Shown here piece by piece: positions 9,126-16,495 of a stretch of 25,896 nucleotides of DNA (position 1 is its first letter; each line of letters starts with the position of its first letter). Position numbers and translations under genes: made by a program. Location of the stretch: assembly GCA_000436795.1 (NCBI GenBank), contig HF993172.1, positions 1 through 25,896 on the forward strand, in the 5' to 3' direction. The DNA is from Bacteroides sp. CAG:1076 (GTDB lineage: Bacteria > Bacteroidota > Bacteroidia > Bacteroidales > Bacteroidaceae). The notes beneath the pieces were generated by a model. It was not told the DNA's origin, searched no databases, and was given only the letters and a program-made list of their open reading frames with translations.

Positions 9126-10128
9126 CTTTATATTTTCTGTAAGTATTGTTCCAATATTCGATATCGTTATAATATTCTTCCCAGATGTCTATATACTTGT
9201 AAAAGATGGGACTCATCACAATGTCCACCATCCCCGAATCCATGCCATAAGTATGGGAGGGTTCCATTTCCCGTTCCTCGAACCAAGCCGTAAGATATTG
9301 CACCAGCAGAGTATCTATATGAATGACAATGGAAAAAGGTATGCGCGAACTGAACCATGAGCAGTCGGTATCCATCCCAATAACCAGCGACAAGTAGAAA
9401 GGCGTTTCACGGGAATACTTGTAAATACCGTTGTTAGACCCTCCTGCCAGAGGAAGAACGAACGTATTGCCCATCTGTCCTATAACCCGGTAAGCACTAT
9501 CGGGCATATTGAATCCGGAAGCATCCTCCGCCAAATAAAAGACTTTCACCTGTTTGTCATTATCAGTCTGATAGCCTTCCGTATATCCGTCGATGGCCTC
9601 TTCCAGCACAGGATTGCCGGACATGGCGGCTATCACACAGGCTTCCTGATGCTTTCGCGCCATACATCCGGCAAGGTAAGATATGCCGTAACGGTTGATA
9701 TTGAATGTATACACTCCCTCGGGCAAGTCCGTACTCCTGCTCTCTACAAGCAGTATCTGCTGTCCTGAAGCAAGAGTTATGCCGGTATTTTTCAAGACTG
9801 ATTCGTAAACATCATCCGTAAGGAGAAGCAGACTCCGGGGACCGCTTTCCGTATTTTTCCTCCAATCTTGAATGATCTGCCGTATCTCGTCCAGACTTGT
9901 GGGACTGACAAGAGTCATATTGACATCGTGATGCCCGTAGAACTCCATAATGCCCGACATGATTTTGTCATTATACCCCATATCGCCCAGTCCAGAGATG
10001 GGAGTAACGACCGTCAGACGAAGGCGGGTATCCGTGCCGGGCACAGCCTCATCGCTGCAAGAACAAGCTGCCAGCAAGACAAAGCAGAGCAGCAGCCTCA
10101 GCCAAACAGAACGTACCAATACAGTCAT
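9085..10128 (-). CDS. BMP-like (basic membrane protein family) ligand-binding lipoprotein
   Basis: A 347-residue predicted lipoprotein with lipobox LLAAC (Cys22) followed by SCSDE, an acidic tail that in Bacteroidota favours surface export. Motifs recall the BMP/Med family of type 1 periplasmic-binding proteins, which bind nucleosides or other small ligands: SGLGDMGYND (residues 45-54), NINRYGISYLAGCMA (143-157), PLAGGSNNGIY (226-236) and VIGMDTDCS (249-257). The C-terminal 60 residues are rich in Tyr, Trp and charged residues and look like an extension. No permease or ATPase gene of an ABC importer is nearby, so a sensing or partner role in the MACPF operon is more likely than uptake. It starts 3 bases after the small lipoprotein gene and overlaps the C13-protease gene by 41 bases. 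The family call is reasonable but the match is distant. Confidence 0.75.
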   Translation of the reverse strand: MTVLVRSVWLRLLLCFVLLAACSCSDEAVPGTDTRLRLTVVTPISGLGDMGYNDKIMSGIMEFYGHHDVNMTLVSPTSLDEIRQIIQDWRKNTESGPRSLLLLTDDVYESVLKNTGITLASGQQILLVESRSTDLPEGVYTFNINRYGISYLAGCMARKHQEACVIAAMSGNPVLEEAIDGYTEGYQTDNDKQVKVFYLAEDASGFNMPDSAYRVIGQMGNTFVLPLAGGSNNGIYKYSRETPFYLSLVIGMDTDCSWFSSRIPFSIVIHIDTLLVQYLTAWFEEREMEPSHTYGMDSGMVDIVMSPIFYKYIDIWEEYYNDIEYWNNTYRKYKDEALEKEKTYVMH

Positions 10129-10131
10129 TTA

Positions 10132-10524
10132 TCACTCGTACTTGTAAGTTTTGAGAACGGTAGCCGGCAATGTTTCGTCCGGAGAAGAAGTGGTACCTAC
10201 CGTCTTGCGTATCTCGATGGTTCCTTTCAAGGAAGGATGTTCTGCCAGATGTTTCTTATAGACAGCATCACAGGCACTAACCACCTCATTGTCCATTTCG
10301 CTGAATGTATATGAACCTCCAACAACTGTTTCGATAGCCTTGGTATAGTCGACCAAACCTGTAAACGCAGCCGAAGCGTCATCTCCACTTCCCGACAAAG
10401 AACCGGAAGCTTCGTAAGTATACACACGGATTGTTTCATCCTCGTCACTCGAACATGCAGCAAAAGCAAATGTCAGGACGGCTACCAGTGCCATGGCAAC
10501 AAACTTTCTAAAAATTGTTTTCAT
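10132..10524 (-). CDS. Small lipoprotein of the MACPF operon, unknown function
   Basis: I do not recognise this 130-residue protein. It has a clear signal peptide and lipobox (FAAC, Cys24), followed by the acidic stretch SSDEDE, a strong candidate for a Bacteroidota lipoprotein export signal to the cell surface. The mature part is small, Ser/Thr/Gly-rich early (EASGSLSGSGDD) and otherwise mixed helix and strand, with no repeats or membrane segment. It starts 7 bases after the stop of MACPF protein C and ends 3 bases before the BMP-like gene, so it is embedded in the operon. Position next to three pore-former-fold genes makes an accessory, inhibitor or immunity role conceivable, but nothing in the sequence shows that. 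Confidence 0.85.
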   Translation of the reverse strand: MKTIFRKFVAMALVAVLTFAFAACSSDEDETIRVYTYEASGSLSGSGDDASAAFTGLVDYTKAIETVVGGSYTFSEMDNEVVSACDAVYKKHLAEHPSLKGTIEIRKTVGTTSSPDETLPATVLKTYKYE

Positions 10525-10531
10525 CTTTCTT

Positions 10532-11803
10532 TTATTTTTTCAGATATTCATTGGTTATATAATCTTCTATTGCCCGGGCTTTCGAAGGATTCAGTACCTC
10601 TACAATTTCCCAGATAGGTATAACGTAAAAATCGACCATCACCAAGTCCTCGTCGGGAGTATATGAATTTTCGAAGCAGGCATACCATTCGTCGGCAAGA
10701 TTCGGATCGTCGAGCGGCTCACCATTTGCCACAGCCTTTTCCAGTTCCTCATTGAAACGCTTGCCGTACTCTCCGCCTCCGGATGCATGGAACTGTCCTT
10801 CAAAATCCTTTTTCACTTCACTCCATACTTTCTCGTCGACCGTAGTAGATGTCTTCTTAAACCACAGAATCTTTACATTAATGGTCGTAATAAGCTGTTC
10901 GGTAGTAGTCTTGACATCCTGACTGACCGTAAAGTAGTAATCGAGTTTTCCACCCAGATACGATGTGGTTATGAGGTGCGTACCATACTTGCGCACGAAC
11001 TCTTCGGCATTATCCTTTTTGACAGAATTGCGGAACTCCTGAGTCGTACACCACTGCACTACATCTTCGCTCAGCAAATCGACGTCATTCGAAAAATAAG
11101 AGCATTTTACGGTACGGAAATCGCGACACCAGACATACAGGCAATCTTTCTGCTCTTCAATCTGGTTCTTATATTCTACTGAAACCTTAGCTCCAGCCAC
11201 CAGCAGATTGACTGACCCCGTCAATTTTCCACTGATTTCACTTTGCAGCTTCTGGCTGGTTTCGGCACGGGCAAAATACAGTTGGGTAGAGGTAGAATGA
11301 TCTACCATCACGGCATCCTCTCCACAGTCGTTATGCAAGGCAGCTGCATCGAACACCTGTCCGCGCAAGCCATCTACATCGGCATGGTCGATACTATAGT
11401 CGTACCCCCACCCCAGTCCAAACGTACGCGGCAAGTCGACGATAATGCTGCCGTTTGTATCTGGCATATACTGAGTGAGCGAAACAGCCAACTGCTGTTC
11501 CCCTTCCAGTTGTATAGTCAGCGTAGCCTGACGTGTCCTTCCGGCATCATTCTGCTGGATATAAAGCGGAACGACTCCATCGCCATCGCCTTCGGCACGC
11601 AGCAAAGTAATCCAGCCATCGGAAACAGTTGCCTTCCAGTGTCCAGAAGCGGCAAAACGTACAGTATCGGTCTGGCAACGTGCATCATAGGTAACCTTCG
11701 AAGCCGACTCCAAAACCGGACATACATTCTTCTCGACAGAGTCGTTACAAGCTCCGGTGAGCAGAAGCAACAATATATAAAAGCCTAACCGAATCAGTTT
11801 CAT
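10532..11803 (-). CDS. MACPF-domain lipoprotein C with N-terminal BACON-like domain
   Basis: A 423-residue predicted lipoprotein (lipobox TGAC, Cys19). Residues about 33-112 form a BACON-like beta-sandwich (HWKATVSDGWITL, ATLTIQLEGEQQLAVSLTQ). Residues about 118-420 are a MACPF (membrane attack complex/perforin) domain with the signature RKYGTHLITTSYLGG (271-285). The stretches flanking the signature, about 183-215 and 290-345, are where pore-forming members carry the helices that become transmembrane hairpins. The start of its MACPF region (RTFGLGWGYDYS) resembles that of protein A (RSYAVGWSFDVR), so A and C look like closer paralogues to each other than to B. It has several cysteines (Cys150s-250s) unusual for the group. 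The gene starts 7 bases after the stop of B. Known Bacteroidales MACPF proteins include the BSAP antimicrobial toxins; whether this one is a toxin is open. Confidence 0.9.
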   Translation of the reverse strand: MKLIRLGFYILLLLLTGACNDSVEKNVCPVLESASKVTYDARCQTDTVRFAASGHWKATVSDGWITLLRAEGDGDGVVPLYIQQNDAGRTRQATLTIQLEGEQQLAVSLTQYMPDTNGSIIVDLPRTFGLGWGYDYSIDHADVDGLRGQVFDAAALHNDCGEDAVMVDHSTSTQLYFARAETSQKLQSEISGKLTGSVNLLVAGAKVSVEYKNQIEEQKDCLYVWCRDFRTVKCSYFSNDVDLLSEDVVQWCTTQEFRNSVKKDNAEEFVRKYGTHLITTSYLGGKLDYYFTVSQDVKTTTEQLITTINVKILWFKKTSTTVDEKVWSEVKKDFEGQFHASGGGEYGKRFNEELEKAVANGEPLDDPNLADEWYACFENSYTPDEDLVMVDFYVIPIWEIVEVLNPSKARAIEDYITNEYLKK

Positions 11804-11810
11804 AAGCAGC

Positions 11811-14285
11811 TTACCTCTGAGTTACTTTCGACGGGTCTTCGATTGTAATCGTGCCACATCCATAAACTTCTTCGGAATTATCTCCTACACCTATCGACTC
11901 TGAACCGTTAACCCCTTTCTGGGCAGTTACGCTAACAACGTCTTTGGTAATCAGGATATTTCCGCAAGTAGACAATTCTCCCGTACCGATACCGGCAGCA
12001 ACTTCATTGCCAACGGCTACGACAGATCCTCCGCTGATAGTAATGTCCTTACAGCTTCCTCCGTACGTAGTGCCAATACCGGGAGCACACCATCCGCCAA
12101 GCGTAGTTATATCTCCACCGGAAATAGTAATGTTTCCTCCCTTTCCTCCAAAGCCTATGCCAGGCGCTGCATATCCCGCCTGAATAGACAAGGTACCACC
12201 CTGAATTTCTATATCCCCATAAGTAGTACCTGCAGTTTTATTATAGCAGGAGCCTATACCGGCACCATGTTCTCCAGTAATAATTTCAAGGCTTCCATTG
12301 CCACTGAGAACAAACTTACCACTGGGCCCAACCTTTATACCTGCCAGATCGGGTCGTTCAGAAAGATTAATCAGATTTGTTGAACCTTCTGACAATATGA
12401 TCCGGGCATTGCCTTCACATTGTATCGTATTGTAAAGTTTCAGTTTATTCAATGTCAGAGTAACCCCATCTGCCAGAATCAGAGATTTTTCTGTCTGTCC
12501 GGTAACCGACATGTCTTCCGTGATCCGGAAATCTTCGTCAGCCATTGTGATGTCTACGCTCTTATTGGTAAACGTCAAATCCTGATACATATCCTCCGCA
12601 CCTTTCGGAGCAATGGTCACATCCCCCGTAGCATCTACGTACAATTCCGTTATAGAGCCTTCCTGCAAAAGATCAAAAACTTCAGTAGTGAACTCGCCAT
12701 TTTTAGCATAACGGAACTTACAAGGCTTAAGTGACTTATTCCCGACAAAGAAACCACTGTCATAGTTCATATTATCCTTGGTACCCGAATAGATTACAGT
12801 AATATACTCATCCGACAATTCCGGAATGATTTTCCGGTATGCCTCCAGTCTGACATCAATTTCAGGAATATACAGTTCACTCTTTACAGCAACATTACTA
12901 CTGACATCGTATCCGTGTACCATGTACAGATTGGGTCCGGTATACGCTTCATCATCGGCATAAATTGATTTCTGATAATCCCCTATCAAATAATTACGCA
13001 GTGCCGTACGCGATTCCTCGGTAGGCATCAGCTCGTAGATAGGAGTAGTTACGATATCGATAAGGGCCAACTGACTGCCGTCCTGAATGGTCTGCACCCA
13101 AGCATCCAGCTTATCCTTATCCTTAACGGTCTGCTGGAACTGCTGGAAAGTCGTTCCCGGAGCAATAGTATAGACGTTGCTACCTCCGTAAGTTACAAGC
13201 GAAATAGTCGTATTGTTGGCTATCGTCTTTTCTTTTTCACTCATTGTGAACTCCCCACTTACATCGATAACCTTGACACCCAATCCGAGTGCAGCATGTA
13301 TATCACTGTCAGAAGTACCATCAGTCACCTTCATCTGCATAGAAAGTTTCAATTCACCTCCCAGTGTACCGTGTGTAATGATGTGTGTTCCGTACGTATT
13401 GAGAATCTGCTTCATCGTAGCCACGTCATTGGGATTCTCCTTCAGTTTTTCGGTATACTTCAGGAATGTTTTCTGAAAGATGTCACTACCGTTTTGAGCC
13501 AGATAGCGCAACATGCCAGCCCGCATATATCGTGAACCCACAATGTGCTGTATTTCTTCCATGGCATAAGAAACGCGCTCATTGTTAGCCACGTCCTTAC
13601 TATATCCTCCTTCTACCGATCCCTTGAATGCCGATATACCAACTTCTATACCAGCATTGATGGACAACTGGTTGGCTATGGCCAGTGTACTGTTTCCGGT
13701 TACCGATTCGGTACGAGAATAATAGTTTTCCTCCTTATAAAGTGCATCCGACTCTCCAGCTGCGCTGAGTGCCGCAATGAGCTTCTTAAAGTTCAAAGGA
13801 GTATTCGAGAGCAATTTATATTTTCCATTGTCCGGTTTTTTCAGTACATCTACGCAAAAACCCACCCCATAAGTCAGTTTCATATCCTCATACTCGAGCG
13901 AGCTACCATTTTCATCATCGCTGAATATACCGTGCTGCATCAGTACAATTTTCAGTTCGGTATTATTATCCATTGCAATTTTCAGTGTATCGGTACGATC
14001 CTGTTCCTCGTCATTGCTTTCTACAAACAAACGGACAACTTCTCCCGAGTGTCCCTTCTCTTCCATTGGCAGTGCCCAGTCGGGAGCGTAGACAACCGTC
14101 CAATCGCCCGTAACCGGCAGATTCAAATCGAAAAAGTTACTTACACGCTTCAGTTCTACTTTTTGCAGGTCAGTTTCTCCCGCAGTTCCCGGCGCGGTGA
14201 TCTTATCATCCGAACACGCCGACAAGACAAATGCTACCAGCAACAGCAAACAGAAGAAACGAGATTTCGACAATATATTTTTCAT
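11811..14285 (-). CDS. MACPF-domain lipoprotein B with C-terminal beta-helix-like domain
   Basis: An 824-residue predicted lipoprotein with lipobox LSAC (Cys24) followed by SDD, a likely surface-export signal. Domains in order: BACON-like sandwich (about 38-118, GDWTVVYAPDWALP); MACPF domain (about 135-445) with signature NTYGTHIITHGTLGGEL (296-312); a linker domain (about 450-600) of unknown type with EYITVIYSGTKDN; and a C-terminal region (about 605-824) of repeating Gly-rich turns. In that region AGIG/PGIG/SIGVG motifs recur at residues 675, 708, 735, 764 and 797, about every 27-33 residues, each with a strand such as NITISGG or DITISGG. This looks like a right-handed parallel beta-helix, a fold common in glycan-binding or surface-binding modules. 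It sits between A and C with gaps of 19 and 7 bases. B may provide target recognition for the set; this is inference. Confidence 0.92.
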   Translation of the reverse strand: MKNILSKSRFFCLLLLVAFVLSACSDDKITAPGTAGETDLQKVELKRVSNFFDLNLPVTGDWTVVYAPDWALPMEEKGHSGEVVRLFVESNDEEQDRTDTLKIAMDNNTELKIVLMQHGIFSDDENGSSLEYEDMKLTYGVGFCVDVLKKPDNGKYKLLSNTPLNFKKLIAALSAAGESDALYKEENYYSRTESVTGNSTLAIANQLSINAGIEVGISAFKGSVEGGYSKDVANNERVSYAMEEIQHIVGSRYMRAGMLRYLAQNGSDIFQKTFLKYTEKLKENPNDVATMKQILNTYGTHIITHGTLGGELKLSMQMKVTDGTSDSDIHAALGLGVKVIDVSGEFTMSEKEKTIANNTTISLVTYGGSNVYTIAPGTTFQQFQQTVKDKDKLDAWVQTIQDGSQLALIDIVTTPIYELMPTEESRTALRNYLIGDYQKSIYADDEAYTGPNLYMVHGYDVSSNVAVKSELYIPEIDVRLEAYRKIIPELSDEYITVIYSGTKDNMNYDSGFFVGNKSLKPCKFRYAKNGEFTTEVFDLLQEGSITELYVDATGDVTIAPKGAEDMYQDLTFTNKSVDITMADEDFRITEDMSVTGQTEKSLILADGVTLTLNKLKLYNTIQCEGNARIILSEGSTNLINLSERPDLAGIKVGPSGKFVLSGNGSLEIITGEHGAGIGSCYNKTAGTTYGDIEIQGGTLSIQAGYAAPGIGFGGKGGNITISGGDITTLGGWCAPGIGTTYGGSCKDITISGGSVVAVGNEVAAGIGTGELSTCGNILITKDVVSVTAQKGVNGSESIGVGDNSEEVYGCGTITIEDPSKVTQR

Positions 14286-14304
14286 ACTGTTTATTATCTT
14301 AATT

Positions 14305-15579
14305 TTAATTATTCATGTTATCGACGGAACGTGTCACATTGATGTCCTTATAATACATACGTTCCATATAGTTGTCAATCTTTTCGGCTACATCGTCGGG
14401 AAACAATGCAGAAATAGGAGTTATTTTAAACGAAATAAGTTCCAGTTTATTCTGTTCACGCAGTGATGCCAGCCATGCATCCGTCATTTCGCTTGTCACC
14501 GTTCCAGACTCTACGGCATTGGCCAGTGTTATGGCATCTCCGCCTTTTACAGAAAACTTTTCGATGGTTTCATTGCTCAGATTTTCGAAATCGTCCTTAT
14601 AAGTAGCATCGGCATTGAGTTTGAATTTCGAACTGAACCCGAACTCGATTGCAGCCTGAACATTCAGATTATCGGTACTCTGTTCTACAACCGATGAATA
14701 ATAATAATCATAACACCCACCCAGCAACGACTGAAGTATGACATGAGTACCATAGCGTTCTACCAGCAGACGAATAGCCTCATCGCTGCCTCCACTACTG
14801 ATTACTCTCTTACGTTCGGCTGCAAAGTCGGCTGTAAACCATCCGGCACTTTGAGCCTCTTCCAGATCCAACTGGTTCAAGTACACCATCTGCTGAGTAT
14901 ATACATTACGTATCCACGAGAATATACGTTTAGAATTATCGAGTGCAGATTTTCCAAACGAAGCCTGAAGGTTCAGACTGAACAAATTATACTTACCATC
15001 AAGATCCAGCTTGCCGGACATGTCCTTCGACAAATCGGAACCACTCTCACCATAATAGTAGTTCAGTTCACTTCCGGAACTTGATTCTACACAATACATA
15101 TCAGGGTCGGCATTGCATATCTTCTGAGTGTTGAAAATCTGCTCCTTCAGTCCACGGCTATCCATATAGGTACGCACGTCGAAACTCCATCCTACGGCAT
15201 ACGAACGCTGCAAACTGAAAGCCGGTGCTTCGTTCGACTGGTCGACACGAGTCGTGCGACTAACTCCATTGGCATAGGCAACCCTAACCTCTCCTGTTCG
15301 TAAAGCCTGATGAGCATTACTCTCTACATAGAGCTGAATATCGTCGGACGCCGAACCCGACATACGGACAGGAGTAATCCACTCCGGACAAGCTGTAATC
15401 TGCCAGCCAGTTTTCTCCGCATTGTTCACCGTATACGTTTCACTCCCTCCATTAATACTTAATAGTTTTTCAACTGCATCTGCTTCGATAGAATCCTCCT
15501 GATTGGTGCACGACACCGTACACAATAATCCACAAAGCACAATTAACGCTCTTAATAACTTCGGAATAAGCTTTGTCAT
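14305..15579 (-). CDS. MACPF-domain lipoprotein A with N-terminal BACON-like domain
   Basis: First gene of the operon; 424 residues. The signal peptide ends in lipobox TVSC (Cys24), followed by TNQEDS. Residues about 36-116 resemble a BACON domain (TGWQITACPEWITPVR, RTTRVDQ). Residues about 122-410 are the MACPF domain, with signature ERYGTHVILQSLLGGCYDYY (274-293) and the expected GG pair (287-288). Regions about 190-225 and 300-345 are alternating and amphipathic, as expected for the two helix clusters that unfold into membrane-spanning hairpins in active members. There is no extra C-terminal domain, unlike B. The ATG at 15579 is the only start that gives a full signal peptide. Three non-identical MACPF genes in a row suggest a hetero-oligomer or diversified paralogues. 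Confidence 0.92.
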   Translation of the reverse strand: MTKLIPKLLRALIVLCGLLCTVSCTNQEDSIEADAVEKLLSINGGSETYTVNNAEKTGWQITACPEWITPVRMSGSASDDIQLYVESNAHQALRTGEVRVAYANGVSRTTRVDQSNEAPAFSLQRSYAVGWSFDVRTYMDSRGLKEQIFNTQKICNADPDMYCVESSSGSELNYYYGESGSDLSKDMSGKLDLDGKYNLFSLNLQASFGKSALDNSKRIFSWIRNVYTQQMVYLNQLDLEEAQSAGWFTADFAAERKRVISSGGSDEAIRLLVERYGTHVILQSLLGGCYDYYYSSVVEQSTDNLNVQAAIEFGFSSKFKLNADATYKDDFENLSNETIEKFSVKGGDAITLANAVESGTVTSEMTDAWLASLREQNKLELISFKITPISALFPDDVAEKIDNYMERMYYKDINVTRSVDNMNN

Positions 15580-15601
15580 TTTTACTGATTTATTATTATA
15601 G

Positions 15602-15638
15602 ATTTCTATTTAGTTAGTCTATTTCTATTTAGTTAGTC
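15602..15638. repeat. 19-bp tandem duplication in the leader of the MACPF operon
   Basis: ATTTCTATTTAGTTAGTC occurs at 15602-15619 and again at 15621-15638, a period of 19 bases with 18 identical positions. It lies 23 to 59 bases upstream of the first MACPF start, inside the probable 5' UTR. It could be a doubled protein-binding site or a chance duplication. Confidence 0.8.
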
Positions 15639-15745
15639 AAAATTATCCGCCCGAGAACAATAAGCGCTTTCTGTTCTCCTACCATATTATTCCATTCTTC
15701 TAAGTGGAATTTAAGCTGTTATCCCTCCCCTTAAAAATGGGGGCA

Positions 15746-15778
15746 CAAAGATATGAAAAAAATCAAATGCTACCTAAA
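15746..15778 (-). promoter_or_regulatory. Probable promoter of the MACPF/legumain operon
   Basis: Read on the minus strand, TATCTTTG (15746-15753) matches the Bacteroides -7 box TAnnTTTG. At 21 bases further upstream is TTTA (15775-15778), one mismatch from the -33 TTTG. The implied transcript begins near 15740 and has a 5' UTR of about 160 bases that contains the 19-bp duplication and a small C4/G4 hairpin (CCCC 15727-15730 with the G-run at 15739-15743). Confidence 0.55.
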
Positions 15779-15830
15779 CATATCTTATGCATAGTAACTT
15801 AAATCACTTATTTTTTTGCGAGAAATATGC

Positions 15831-15838
15831 TAATTTTG
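15831..15838 (+). promoter_or_regulatory. -7 box of the rhamnose-mutarotase-like gene
   Basis: TAATTTTG matches TAnnTTTG and sits 33 bases before the chosen ATG at 15872. No TTTG lies at the correct -33 spacing (the nearest, 15815-15818, is too close), so the promoter may be weak or activated. Confidence 0.5.
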
Positions 15839-15871
15839 CAATACTATTTCAGAACTAAATATACAGCATTT

Positions 15872-16201
15872 ATGAAAAGATATTGTCAGACACTCGACCT
15901 CTACGACGACAAGGAACTGATAGAGGCTTACGTGGCAGAACATGCGCACGTGTGGGAGGAAGTGAAAGCGGGCATCCGCGAAGTAGGCATCGTAGATATG
16001 CAGATTTATATCTACGGCAACCGGCTGTTCATGATTATGGATACGACGGATGAGTTTGATATGGAGCGTGACTATGCACGGCTGGCTACTCTGCCCCGTC
16101 AGGCGGAATGGGAAGCGCATATGTCCAAGTACCAGAAGGTGCTTCCGGGGCAGACTTCGCAGGAAAAGTGGAAGCTGATGGAGCGTATCTTCAAGCTTTA
16201 A
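15872..16201 (+). CDS. L-rhamnose mutarotase family protein
   Basis: A 109-residue cytosolic protein of the RhaM family (COG3254), which interconverts the alpha and beta anomers of L-rhamnose or related 6-deoxy sugars before isomerisation. Tyr20 and His24 in IEAYVAEHAHVWEEV align with the active-site Tyr and His of E. coli RhaM. The LFMIMDTTDEF strand and the RQAEWEAHMSKYQ segment also fit the fold. I chose the ATG at 15872: an upstream in-frame ATG at 15827 lies across the -7 box and would add 15 residues foreign to the family. Length is normal. It stands alone, without rhamnose isomerase or kinase, and is divergent from the MACPF operon; the two are probably functionally unrelated. The exact sugar is uncertain. 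Confidence 0.85.
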   Translation: MKRYCQTLDLYDDKELIEAYVAEHAHVWEEVKAGIREVGIVDMQIYIYGNRLFMIMDTTDEFDMERDYARLATLPRQAEWEAHMSKYQKVLPGQTSQEKWKLMERIFKL

Positions 16202-16319
16202 TAATGCGTAAATGAACTTTTTTTCGCGGGTTTAAGAAAAAATTTTTCTTCGGAAGTATCTTTTTTGAAAGAAGAATATAAGTCATAGGAACACATTGTA
16301 TTACAGACACTTACAAAAG

Positions 16320-16349
16320 CCGATTCTAAACAGAGAGTCGGTTTTTTTT
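16320..16349 (+). terminator. Rho-independent terminator
   Basis: The stem CCGATTCT (16320-16327) pairs with AGAGTCGG (16334-16341), including one G-T pair. The loop is 6 bases and eight Ts follow (16342-16349). It lies about 120 bases beyond the mutarotase stop, so the mutarotase mRNA has a long 3' UTR, or a small separate RNA ends here. An A/T-only inverted repeat (AAGAAAAA at 16234-16241 with TTTTTCTT at 16243-16250) lies between. Confidence 0.85.
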
Positions 16350-16442
16350 ATGTCCGGAAGGGAATAAAATCGTTTTTTCTGAAAAAAAAATCATTTCAGG
16401 CATAGGGGTTTTTCAGGGGGGCCGCGTTATGTAGTCGAAATC

Positions 16443-16454
16443 ACTTAGCTAAGT
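16443..16454. promoter_or_regulatory. Perfect 12-bp palindrome upstream of the OMP-sigma-FecR-TonB cassette
   Basis: ACTTAGCTAAGT is a perfect inverted repeat without a spacer, 41 bases before the ATG of the small outer-membrane protein. The preceding region has an unusual GC-rich patch (GGGGTTTTTCAGGGGGGCCG, 16406-16425) in otherwise AT-rich DNA and no TAnnTTTG box. An alternative (ECF-type) promoter or an operator is plausible, but the exact boxes cannot be assigned by eye. Confidence 0.45.
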
Positions 16455-16495
16455 AACCGAAAAATTAATATCAACCAATTAAAAAACTAGACATT

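Noticed and set aside
15827..15871. Earlier ATG for the rhamnose-mutarotase-like gene
   Set aside because: It lies at the -7 box and would add residues absent from the family; the ATG at 15872 gives normal length.
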